Below are positions 5,849 through 12,613 of a DNA stretch of 27,478 bases, one piece after another. Source of the stretch: a virus; the IMG/VR virus record IMGVR_UViG_3300007363_000079, positions 1 to 27,478 of that record; one strand, given 5' to 3'. The position numbers and the translations under genes were made by a program. Within the stretch, counting starts at the first letter, position 1, and each line of letters starts with the position of its first letter. The notes beneath the pieces were generated by a model. It had not been told where the DNA came from and searched no databases. It was given only the letters and a program-made list of their open reading frames with translations.

Positions 5849-5877
5849 AATCTAAGCCATGGGGTCTGCTTTGTCAA
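5849..5877 (-). promoter_or_regulatory. outward-end promoter for the transposase
   Basis: On the minus strand TTGACA (5872-5877), a 17-base spacer and TAGATT (5849-5854). The -35 box is part of the right inverted repeat. The expected start of transcription is about 5842, the A of the transposase ATG. Confidence 0.7.
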
Positions 5878-5890
5878 GGTTATAATTCCG
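5865..5890 (-). repeat. right terminal inverted repeat of the IS
   Basis: Read inwards: CGGAATTATAACCTTGACAA then AGCAGA, matching the left end except at two positions. Followed by the second GGCGTTTT copy. Confidence 0.9.
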
Positions 5891-5898
5891 GGCGTTTT
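5891..5898. repeat. right target site duplication
   Basis: GGCGTTTT, identical to 3584-3591, directly after the right inverted repeat. Confidence 0.9.
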
Positions 5899-5923
5899 GC
5901 ATTCCGGTTGTAAACGCCGGAAC

Positions 5924-5973
5924 GGGGCCGACCTGACACACCCCTCCCTGACTCTCCCGAGCGGGTCGGCCCC
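5924..5973 (+). repeat. 10-bp inverted repeat before the late operon
   Basis: GGGGCCGACC (5924-5933) and GGTCGGCCCC (5964-5973) are exact inverted copies with 30 bases between them. It lies in the non-coding gap before the first packaging gene. It could be an operator, a leader hairpin or a terminator of upstream transcription; there is no U tract. Confidence 0.5.
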
Positions 5974-6004
5974 GCACTCATTCGCGTGAAACATCGGAGC
6001 GGCA

Positions 6005-6247
6005 ATGCGCTGTGAAACCTGCCAGGGCGCGGGGATGGTCTCTGGCCTATGGCCAGAGTGGATGCGCGGCCCCTGCTCCGATTGCAACGGCACCGGCATA
6101 GCCCATTGCTGTGACGGACTGAGAGAGCAACCCGAACATGTCGAATCCCCGCGCAATCGGGATCAAGGCCCGACCAATACCCAAGCGCGGCAAGAAACGA
6201 TGGAAGCTCAAGCGCGAGCGCGGCAACCGGGGGCAGGGGAAGCGTAG
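6005..6247 (+). CDS. small CxxCxGxG zinc-finger protein
   Basis: 80 aa. Two DnaJ-type motifs, CETCQGAG (3-10) and CSDCNGTG (24-31), are expected to hold one zinc ion, with HCC at 34-36 as further possible ligands. The rest is polar, with no other domain. DnaJ-like zinc fingers bind unfolded protein in the chaperone, but isolated short ones are common in phages without proven role. A GGAG ribosome binding site stands 5 bases before the ATG. It is the first gene after the inverted repeat and likely heads the packaging operon. Its 3' half is overlapped by another small frame. Confidence 0.65.
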   Translation: MRCETCQGAGMVSGLWPEWMRGPCSDCNGTGIAHCCDGLREQPEHVESPRNRDQGPTNTQARQETMEAQARARQPGAGEA

Positions 6248-6251
6248 GTAG
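6138..6251 (+). CDS. nested small very basic protein
   Basis: 37 aa in a different frame, starting inside the zinc-finger gene and ending 3 bases before the next ATG. About 16 residues are Lys or Arg (KRGKKRWKLKRERG). The composition suggests nucleic-acid binding if it is made. The ribosome binding site is weak. It could be the real gene here with the zinc-finger gene shorter, or a chance frame; the end position fits operon spacing. Confidence 0.4.
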   Translation: MSNPRAIGIKARPIPKRGKKRWKLKRERGNRGQGKRR

Positions 6252-6254
6252 GCT

Positions 6255-6503
6255 ATGGCAGCGCGTAAACGACGCGGCACCACCCATGAAGGATGGGTAG
6301 AAGAAGTCCGCGATAAAATCCGCACCAGTATGCTGGTGAACCGCCTTATAGATCATGGGCTTGGCAAAATCGATTTGAGCCAGACGCAATTGAGGGCCAT
6401 CGAGATTGCGATGCGCAAGACGCTGCCTGATCTGACGGAATCGAAAAACAACACCAACGTATCCGGCAAGCTCGAAATCGGATGGCTGCCGAGCGCCGAA
6501 TAA
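6255..6503 (+). CDS. probable small terminase subunit
   Basis: 82 aa, directly upstream of and overlapping the large terminase by 22 bases. The N-terminus is basic (MAARKRRG). The body is helical, with LSQTQLRAIEIAMRKTLPDL as the strongest segment, which resembles the L-[ST]-x-x-Q-x-x-A-[IA]-x-x-L-[LM]-x-K-x-L-P-D-L pattern of small phage proteins placed before large terminases. The small subunit recognises the packaging site and stimulates the large subunit. The assignment rests mainly on position and that pattern; no direct activity motif is visible. Confidence 0.6.
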   Translation: MAARKRRGTTHEGWVEEVRDKIRTSMLVNRLIDHGLGKIDLSQTQLRAIEIAMRKTLPDLTESKNNTNVSGKLEIGWLPSAE

Positions 6504-7789
6504 TCGAGTACGCCCCCCGTCGCGTATTCCTGCCCTATCATGACCGCACCCAAAGATGGGCTGTCATGGTGGCGCACCGCCGGGCCGGCAAGACCGTCGC
6601 CTGTATCAACGATGTGATTAAGCGGGCTGTCTGCCTGTCTCGACCGCATGGGCGGTTTGCCTATGTCGCACCCTTCCTGGCCCAGGCCAAAGAAGTGGCA
6701 TGGGAATATCTCAAGCGGTTTGCCCTTCCGATCACGGCGGACAAGAACGAGTCCGAATTGTGGATTGAGCTGTTGAACGGCTCCCGCATCCGCATCCATG
6801 GCGCCGACAATCCCGACCGGCTCCGCGGCGCCTATCTCGACGGCGTGGTGCTCGACGAATACGCCGACATGCGGCCATCGGTATGGGGCGAGGTTATCCG
6901 CCCGATGCTCGCCGATCGCCAGGGCTGGGCCACGTTCATCGGCACCCCCAAGGGCCGTAACGAGTTCTTTGATATTTGGGAGCACGCCCAAGCGGATCAC
7001 CGCTGGTTTCATGCGATGCTGCGGGCATCTGAAACCAAGCTGCTACCGGCGGCGGAATTGGAGCTTGCCCGCGGGGACATGACCCCGGAGCAGTACGAAC
7101 AGGAGTTTGAGTGCTCGTTCGAGGCCGCCATTTTGGGCGCATACTTTGGCAAGGAGATTGCCGAGGCTGACCGACAAGGCCGCATCGGTGATGTGCCATA
7201 TGACCCGGCCGTGCCCGTGCATACCGGATGGGACCTTGGCATCGGTGACTCGACGGCCATCTGGTTCTTTCAGGTGGTAGGCAACGAGGTACACTATATC
7301 GACCACTACGAGGCGCACAGCCAGCCATTGGACCATTATATCGCCGTTCTGGCGTCGAAGCCCTATCACTACGGCTATGACTTTCTCCCGCACGATGCCA
7401 AGGCGCGGGAGTTGATATCGGGACGCTCGCGCGTCGAGCACCTGGCCAAGAGCGATCGGCCTGTTCGCGTGCTGCCTCAGACCAAAATCGAGGACGGCAT
7501 CAACGCCGCGCGGCTGGTTATCCCAAAGGCGTGGTTTGACCGCGACAAGTGTGCGGACGGTATCGAGGCGCTGCGCCAGTATCGCGCGGAATTCGACGAA
7601 AAGACTAAGGCGTTCAAGGATCGCCCCCGCCATGATTGGGCCAGCCATTCGGCGGACGGCTTCAAGTCAACCGCCATCGGCTATCGGATCATGACAGCCG
7701 ACGAAGCACCAAAGGACCCGATCGCCGAAATGCTGAAACCCCGCACCCTTAACGATATGCTCGACGATCTAGACCGCGACGATGGCTGA
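6482..7789 (+). CDS. terL: terminase large subunit
   Basis: 435 aa. This motor pumps DNA into the prohead and cuts it. The ATPase half shows the Walker A HRRAGKT (32-38) and Walker B GVVLDE (121-126), followed by the coupling motif FIGTPKGRNEFF (about 159-170). The nuclease half has GWDLGIGDST near residue 250, PHDAK near 305 and DWASHSADGFK near 385, giving the Asp residues of the RNase H-like fold. Length and order are normal. The end overlaps the portal start by 8 bases, as is usual in packaging operons. Confidence 0.96.
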   Translation: MAAERRIIEYAPRRVFLPYHDRTQRWAVMVAHRRAGKTVACINDVIKRAVCLSRPHGRFAYVAPFLAQAKEVAWEYLKRFALPITADKNESELWIELLNGSRIRIHGADNPDRLRGAYLDGVVLDEYADMRPSVWGEVIRPMLADRQGWATFIGTPKGRNEFFDIWEHAQADHRWFHAMLRASETKLLPAAELELARGDMTPEQYEQEFECSFEAAILGAYFGKEIAEADRQGRIGDVPYDPAVPVHTGWDLGIGDSTAIWFFQVVGNEVHYIDHYEAHSQPLDHYIAVLASKPYHYGYDFLPHDAKARELISGRSRVEHLAKSDRPVRVLPQTKIEDGINAARLVIPKAWFDRDKCADGIEALRQYRAEFDEKTKAFKDRPRHDWASHSADGFKSTAIGYRIMTADEAPKDPIAEMLKPRTLNDMLDDLDRDDG

Positions 7790-9875
7790 CAGCGCCAACG
7801 AGCCGCAGGTCGAGCGGACCGACAACAACCCAAAGGACACTGCCACCTTCTGGCAGGTCCAGCTTGGCCTTGCCGACAAGGATCAGCAGGACTGGGAAAA
7901 GGACGCGAAGTCCGTTGTCGATCGCTATCGGGCCGAGCGCAAGCGCGCCAAGAACACGGACAGCCGTTGGTTCAACATCCTCTATTCCAACACCGAGACC
8001 CTGAAATCCTCTTTGTACGGCAAGGCCGCCAAGCCGGATGTACGCAGGCGGTTTGCTGACAAAGACCCGGCAGCCCGCGAGGCTGCCGAAGTCATCGAGC
8101 GTGCGCTGGTCTATGCGGCCGAAGCCTATGACGTGGATCGCTGCATTGAGCCGGCGCTGCACGACTACCTGCTGCCCGGCCGTGGCATCGTGCGCGTCGA
8201 GTACGAGCCCGTCATTAAGGAACGTCCTGCCATCGACCCTGTGACGGCTATGCCGGCCATGGGCGCGGATGGCAAGCCGGTGATGGAGGAGTTTGTCGCG
8301 GATCAAGTCTGCCGCGAGCGCTACGTTTATTGGGGTGACTATCGCCAGTCGCCGGCTCGCACGTTTGATGATGTATGGTGGATCGCCTTCCGCCACATCA
8401 TGACGCGCGATGATCTGCGCGATAACAAGTTTACCAACCCGGCCGCCATCCCGCTCAACTGGTCGCCGAACGCGGATGACAAGCGCCCGGTCCCCGATGA
8501 CCTCAAGCGGGCTGAGGTATGGGAAATATGGGACAAGAGCCGCCGCAAGCGGGTCTGGATCGTCAAGGGTTATGACAAGGCGCTGCGGATCGATGATGAT
8601 CCGTATGGGCTCGAAGATTTCTTCCCGACGCCTGAGCCGCTGGTGTCCGTCATGGATACCGAGACGCTGGTGCCGCGTCCTGAGTATTTCGAGTATCGCG
8701 ACCAGGCGGATGACCTCGACGAAATCGTGGGGCGTATTTCGCGGCTGACACGCGCCCTCAAGCGCCGAGGCGTCTATGATCAGGCGGTGAAGGAGCTAAA
8801 GCGCCTCGCGACGGCGGGCGATAACCAGTTTATTCCGGTCGAGAATTGGGCGGCGTTGTCCACCAAGGGTGGGTTGCAAGCGGCGTTCCAGACTGAGGAC
8901 CTGAGCACGATCGCCGTGGTGCTCAAGGAACTCTATATCCAGCGCGACATGCTGGTGCAGTCCATCTATGAGTTGACCGGCATTGCCGACATCATGCGCG
9001 GGTCATCGGACCCGAACGAGACGCTGGGCGCCCAGCAGCTCAAGGCGCAATTCGGATCCTCGCGGCTCAAGCGCCGGCAGCGCGCGGTGCAGAAGTGGAT
9101 CAGGGATATTTACAAGCTCAAGGCCGAAATCATGGCCGAGCATTTCGAGCCGCAAGTCTTGCAGGAAATGACCGCAATCCAGGTCACGCCGGAAGTGATG
9201 CAAATCCTGCGCTCGGACAAGTTGCGGGCCTACCGCATCGATATCGAGACCGATTCGACGGTGTTCGAGGACGAGGCGGCCGTCAAGCAACAGACCACGG
9301 AAGTCTTGGGCGCCGTCAGTCAATTCCTCCGCGATGGCGTGCCGGCGGCGCAGGCGGCGCCTGAGTTGGTGCCGTTGCTGTTCGAAATGCTTGAGGTTGG
9401 TGTCCGGCAGTTCAAGCGCGGCCGTGCGCTTGAGGACGTGATCGAGCAGACCAAAGAGGCGCTGATGCAGAAGGCACAGCAGCCGCCCCCGCCTGACCCG
9501 AAGATCGTCGAGGCTGAGAAGAAAGCCGAACTTGAGCGTGCCAAGGCTGAGCAGGACGCGCAGATGGCGCAGGCCAAGACGCAAGCCGATCTTGTGATGG
9601 CGCAGGAGAAACACAACCTCGACCTGACCCAGGCCCGCGAGCAGCACCAATTGGCGATGCAAAAGGCACAAATGGATATGGTCAAGACGCTGGTGACAGC
9701 GGCGGCCAAGCCAAGGCCGACTGGCGAGGACGGCGAGGGCGAGACCGAGCAGGAAGGCCCTGACGTGGACAGCCTGCTTGAGAAAATCGCCGCCATGGTT
9801 CAGCCGCCGCAGCCACGTGGAATGCGCGTGGTGAGGGATGAGCAAGGCCGCGTGAGCCATACGGAACCACTATAG
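7782..9875 (+). CDS. portal (head-tail connector) protein
   Basis: 697 aa, in the size range of podovirus portals. Twelve copies form the ring through which DNA enters and leaves the capsid. Features supporting this are its place directly after terL, the N-terminal half with WFNILYSNTETLKSSLYG and YGDYRQSPARTFDDVWWIAF, the helical LTGIADIMRGSSDPNETLGA block near residue 400 typical of portal stems, and a C-terminal coiled coil rich in Ala, Glu, Lys and Gln (about 570-640). A Gly/Glu-rich linker and a short conserved-looking tail end the protein. Confidence 0.92.
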   Translation: MADSANEPQVERTDNNPKDTATFWQVQLGLADKDQQDWEKDAKSVVDRYRAERKRAKNTDSRWFNILYSNTETLKSSLYGKAAKPDVRRRFADKDPAAREAAEVIERALVYAAEAYDVDRCIEPALHDYLLPGRGIVRVEYEPVIKERPAIDPVTAMPAMGADGKPVMEEFVADQVCRERYVYWGDYRQSPARTFDDVWWIAFRHIMTRDDLRDNKFTNPAAIPLNWSPNADDKRPVPDDLKRAEVWEIWDKSRRKRVWIVKGYDKALRIDDDPYGLEDFFPTPEPLVSVMDTETLVPRPEYFEYRDQADDLDEIVGRISRLTRALKRRGVYDQAVKELKRLATAGDNQFIPVENWAALSTKGGLQAAFQTEDLSTIAVVLKELYIQRDMLVQSIYELTGIADIMRGSSDPNETLGAQQLKAQFGSSRLKRRQRAVQKWIRDIYKLKAEIMAEHFEPQVLQEMTAIQVTPEVMQILRSDKLRAYRIDIETDSTVFEDEAAVKQQTTEVLGAVSQFLRDGVPAAQAAPELVPLLFEMLEVGVRQFKRGRALEDVIEQTKEALMQKAQQPPPPDPKIVEAEKKAELERAKAEQDAQMAQAKTQADLVMAQEKHNLDLTQAREQHQLAMQKAQMDMVKTLVTAAAKPRPTGEDGEGETEQEGPDVDSLLEKIAAMVQPPQPRGMRVVRDEQGRVSHTEPL

Positions 9876-9878
9876 CCC

Positions 9879-11147
9879 ATGGCAGTCTCGATCACTCATA
9901 CAACGCAATCGCCCGTAGCGGACGAAGGAGAAGCGGGCATCATCGGCCCGAATGAGTGGAACGAAGCGCATACCCTGACGGGCACGCTTGACGCTGCACA
10001 GATGCCGGCGCTTACGGGCGATATCACGTCGTCGGCGGGATCGGTCGCTACCACGCTGGCGACGGTCAACGGCAACGTCGGGACGTTCGGAAGCGCCACG
10101 CAGGTTGCGCAGGTTACGGCCAACGCTAAGGGCCTGATCACAGCGGTATCGAACGTGACCGTCACGCCAGCGGCTACGTCGATCACTGGTACGGGCGACC
10201 TCACCAAGGCGGACGATACCAACGTCACGCTCACGCTTGGCGGTACGCCAACGGGGGCGCTGCTCAAGGCCACCTCGATCACGGCGGGCTGGACGGGCCA
10301 GCTTGCGGTCACGCGCGGCGGCACGGGGCTGAGCACCACAACGCAGGGGGATATCCTTTACGCGGACGGCGCCAACAGCTTGGCGAAGCTCGCCAAGAGC
10401 ACCACGGCAACGCGCTATCTATCGAACACCGGCACCAGCAACAATCCGGCGTGGTCACAGGTTGACCTAACCAACGGCGTCACGGGGACGCTGCCGGTCA
10501 GCAATGGCGGGACTGGTATCACGTCGCTGGGGAGTGGCGTTGCCACATGGCTTGGAACGCCGTCGAGCGCGAACCTTGCCAGCGCGATTACGGATGAGAC
10601 CGGATCGGGGGCTCTGGTGTTCGGCACGTCGCCGACGCTATCGGGCGCCACACTGTCGGGAACAACCAACGTTAGTGGTGGGCAACTCGCTTTCCCTGCC
10701 TCGCAGTCGGCATCGGCAGACGCGAACACGCTCGACGATTACGAGGAGGGAACCTGGACCCCAGGATTTGATTTCAGCACGACGGGAAACCTGTCGGTTG
10801 TCTATTCTGCACGTGGCGGTGAGTACGTCAAGATCGGGAAGTATGTGTATATCTCTTGGTACATCGTGACTTCGACATACACCTTCACGACATCGGCCGG
10901 GTCCAGCCAACTGACGGGCTTGCCGTTCGCCCCAGGGGTGTTTGGCTTTTCTTATATGGGCTACTGGAACAGCATCAATCTGTCGGCAAACTATACTTCC
11001 ATCGGGCTAAATCTTGGGGAGCCCACGTCAACAAAAGGTGTGTTTTACGAAAGCGGCGATAACGTTGCGGTCGGCACCATGTCTCCTGCCAACTACACCA
11101 CGGGCACCAACCGCAACGAGCGCGGCACCGGCGGGTTTATGGTATGA
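9879..11147 (+). CDS. fiber-like structural protein
   Basis: 422 aa, very rich in Thr, Ser, Gly and Ala. It contains repeated TRGGTG/SNGGTG units (around residues 150 and 210) and LSGATLSGTTNVSGG, the low-complexity beta repeats of phage fibers and collars. A short block DANTLDDYEEGTWTPGFDF (about 281-300) starts a globular C-terminal domain of about 130 aa, a type found at the end of many fiber or appendage proteins. The gene is placed between portal and head genes, so it may be a head fiber or a tail appendage. It overlaps the next gene by ATGA, which suggests that the two products work together. Confidence 0.75.
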   Translation: MAVSITHTTQSPVADEGEAGIIGPNEWNEAHTLTGTLDAAQMPALTGDITSSAGSVATTLATVNGNVGTFGSATQVAQVTANAKGLITAVSNVTVTPAATSITGTGDLTKADDTNVTLTLGGTPTGALLKATSITAGWTGQLAVTRGGTGLSTTTQGDILYADGANSLAKLAKSTTATRYLSNTGTSNNPAWSQVDLTNGVTGTLPVSNGGTGITSLGSGVATWLGTPSSANLASAITDETGSGALVFGTSPTLSGATLSGTTNVSGGQLAFPASQSASADANTLDDYEEGTWTPGFDFSTTGNLSVVYSARGGEYVKIGKYVYISWYIVTSTYTFTTSAGSSQLTGLPFAPGVFGFSYMGYWNSINLSANYTSIGLNLGEPTSTKGVFYESGDNVAVGTMSPANYTTGTNRNERGTGGFMV

Positions 11148-11788
11148 CGAAAACCAGCAAACTGGCTGAGTTCGGTCTCAATCTAGAAAAGAACAACACC
11201 GATCTAAAGATTGATTTGGCATACGAGGTACAATCCGAGGAGCATCTAGTAGGTAGCGCGCAAGGTCGCATCGTCAGCGGGTACTCGACCCCACGCGGGA
11301 TTGAGGAAACCAACGACGAACTTTCCTATTTCCAGGACGCCGAACCACTCAAGCCAGACCACCAAGACTTGCTGGCGGAAGTGCGGAGCCTGCTGCCGGA
11401 TGATCCGCACGTGCCGCCGGCCAATCATTCCGGGAAGTGGACTTGTGTTAACGCTGTGACGGTGGACCCGAAAACGGGACTGATCGGTATTCGATTTGGC
11501 TTGATGTTGGTTATCGGCGGGCAGGAGGTGCCCGGCACAAGGCGCTGGCATCGTTGCGCGCTCGATCCTGACGACGGCTACACCGTCAATGCGGTGGTAT
11601 CGAACATCAATGACGATATCACGCGCCGCCCGACATTGGGCGCGGCTGCGGTTTCAGAAGATCGGCTGCTCCTGCTGGAGCGCGCGGTGTCGACCGTGCA
11701 TGATCCGGCGCTATTGAGCGGCTATCGTGCGGCGAAGGCTGCAAAGGTAGCTAAGGGCATCCTGCCAGGAGCGCGTGTCCTAGCCTGA
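11144..11788 (+). CDS. unknown protein coupled to the fiber-like gene
   Basis: 214 aa, not recognised. It has a mixed alpha/beta pattern, with TGLIGIRFGLMLVIGG as its most hydrophobic stretch, too polar at the edges for a sure membrane segment, and a charged C-terminus. Translation is coupled to the fiber-like gene through ATGA. Small genes directly after fiber genes are often assembly chaperones or capping proteins, and that is one possibility. No catalytic motif is visible. Confidence 0.7.
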   Translation: MTKTSKLAEFGLNLEKNNTDLKIDLAYEVQSEEHLVGSAQGRIVSGYSTPRGIEETNDELSYFQDAEPLKPDHQDLLAEVRSLLPDDPHVPPANHSGKWTCVNAVTVDPKTGLIGIRFGLMLVIGGQEVPGTRRWHRCALDPDDGYTVNAVVSNINDDITRRPTLGAAAVSEDRLLLLERAVSTVHDPALLSGYRAAKAAKVAKGILPGARVLA

Positions 11789-11891
11789 TGCCTGGATCGC
11801 CTGGGCTACACCTCTTATGCATGATTGCTGAGACGGCCGCGGCGGCAATGAGCAATAGAACGGCGGCGGTGAGCATGGTGATCGTGCGCAT
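11751..11891 (-). CDS. possible minus-strand small membrane protein
   Basis: 46 aa from the ATG at 11891: MRTITMLTAAVLLLIAAAAV forms one membrane segment or signal peptide, followed by a short polar tail with two Cys. It fills the only sizable gap (11789-11903) in the plus-strand operon. A TATAAT lies on the minus strand at 11898-11903 and TGGAAA 17 bases further upstream, so a leaderless message is conceivable. There is no ribosome binding site. It may be chance, because GC-rich antisense frames often encode Ala/Leu runs. Confidence 0.3.
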   Translation of the reverse strand: MRTITMLTAAVLLLIAAAAVSAIMHKRCSPGDPGIRLGHALLAGCP

Positions 11892-11903
11892 GGGGGCATT
11901 ATA

Positions 11904-12344
11904 ATGTCCACTATCACCGCTTTCCAGCGCAGCGCGTTTCAGTTCAACGCTTTCCAGATCGGGCCGCGCGCAGAGACACCCAGCACCGCAGCGGGAGGTA
12001 TCCGCGGCTGGGGCTGGTACGCCGACGAACCAAACCCGCGCTATGCCGACCTCAAGGCCAAGCGCGACGCAGAACGCAAGCGCCAACAGGCTCACGAAGA
12101 AGCCCAGCGCCTTGCCGAGGAAATCGCCGCTCGTATTCGCGAGGAGCGGGAACGCGCCAAGATACTAGCGCGGCAACAGGCTGATAGAGAACTCGCCCGG
12201 CTGCTGACCGACCGGCAACTGGCCGATGCGGCGCGTGCATCGCTCTATGGCGCGCCATTGCAGCCATTGGCAATGCCACCGCTCGCGGCCGATGACTATG
12301 ACGACGAGGAGGAAGCGGTCGCGCTTCTGCTGCTGTCACAATGA
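11904..12344 (+). CDS. phage protein with FQ-rich N-terminus and long coiled coil
   Basis: 146 aa. The N-terminus FQRSAFQFNAFQ is a repeated AFQ pattern seen in small structural proteins of alphaproteobacterial phages (family memory). Residues about 45-110 are a charged helix (KAKRDAERKRQQAHEEAQRL and after) likely to form a coiled coil, and the C-terminus is acidic (DDYDDEEEA). It probably belongs to head assembly or to the fiber group by position. A GGGGGC ribosome binding site is present and the stop overlaps the next ATG. Confidence 0.7.
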   Translation: MSTITAFQRSAFQFNAFQIGPRAETPSTAAGGIRGWGWYADEPNPRYADLKAKRDAERKRQQAHEEAQRLAEEIAARIREERERAKILARQQADRELARLLTDRQLADAARASLYGAPLQPLAMPPLAADDYDDEEEAVALLLLSQ

Positions 12345-12601
12345 CCACGTTTGTACTGCGCGACGGGGTGCTGGTTGAAAAACACCTGGCGCCGCCGATG
12401 ACGGCTGGCCGTTCGGCGCACATCATTTCGGACATTGAACCATTCCAGACGCAGGACGGCGTTGCGATCACATCGCGCGCCGATCTTCGCGCCTACGAAC
12501 AGGCCAACGGCGTCCGCCAGGTCGGCACTGATTGGACTGGATCACAGCGCCCCGCATGGTGGGGCGAGCATCGCGCCCGCGAAAAAGCACGCGGGCGATA
12601 A
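12341..12601 (+). CDS. small conserved-type phage head-region protein
   Basis: 86 aa. It begins TTFVLRDGVLVEK, then AHIISDIEPFQTQDGVAITS, SRADLRAYEQANGVRQVG and ends in a basic tail. Small proteins with this order (R-[DN]-G-x-[LV]-V-E-K ... xVISDxxxPxxxx-DG ... S-[KR]-[AS]-x-[LF]-R-x-[AY]) are frequent upstream of scaffold and capsid genes in podoviruses. The function is unknown. It shares ATGA with the upstream stop and is followed 12 bases later by the scaffold candidate, so it is part of the head operon. Confidence 0.75.
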   Translation: MTTFVLRDGVLVEKHLAPPMTAGRSAHIISDIEPFQTQDGVAITSRADLRAYEQANGVRQVGTDWTGSQRPAWWGEHRAREKARGR

Positions 12602-12613
12602 CAGCGAGGATTT

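Larger units (their letters stand above)
3592..5890 (-). mobile_element. IS1595-family element with passenger genes
   Basis: Complete element of 2299 bp. The ends are inverted repeats of about 26 bp with two differences: left 3592-3617 and right 5865-5890, sharing ATTATAACCTTGACAAAGC. Each is flanked by the identical octamer GGCGTTTT (3584-3591 and 5891-5898), the 8-bp target duplication expected for IS1595-family elements. Inside are the transposase, three small passenger genes and a tRNA-like gene between two hairpins. The direct repeat shows a clean, probably recent insertion into the gap between early and late phage operons. Passenger genes are known in the IS1595 family; a tRNA passenger is unusual to my knowledge. 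Confidence 0.93.

Noticed and set aside
5719-6389. Minus-strand frames upstream of the transposase
   Set aside because: They run across the IS boundary and phage sequence in frames with no family resemblance, and the transposase start is fixed by its family N-terminus.
9003-9860. Long minus-strand frame (285 codons) inside the portal gene
   Set aside because: It mirrors the portal coding sequence, is full of Leu/His/Arg and has no recognisable domain; a GC-rich antisense shadow.
10638-11147. Possible diversity-generating retroelement target at the end of the fiber-like gene
   Set aside because: No reverse transcriptase or near-identical template repeat is visible in the window, and the C-terminus is not a lectin fold.
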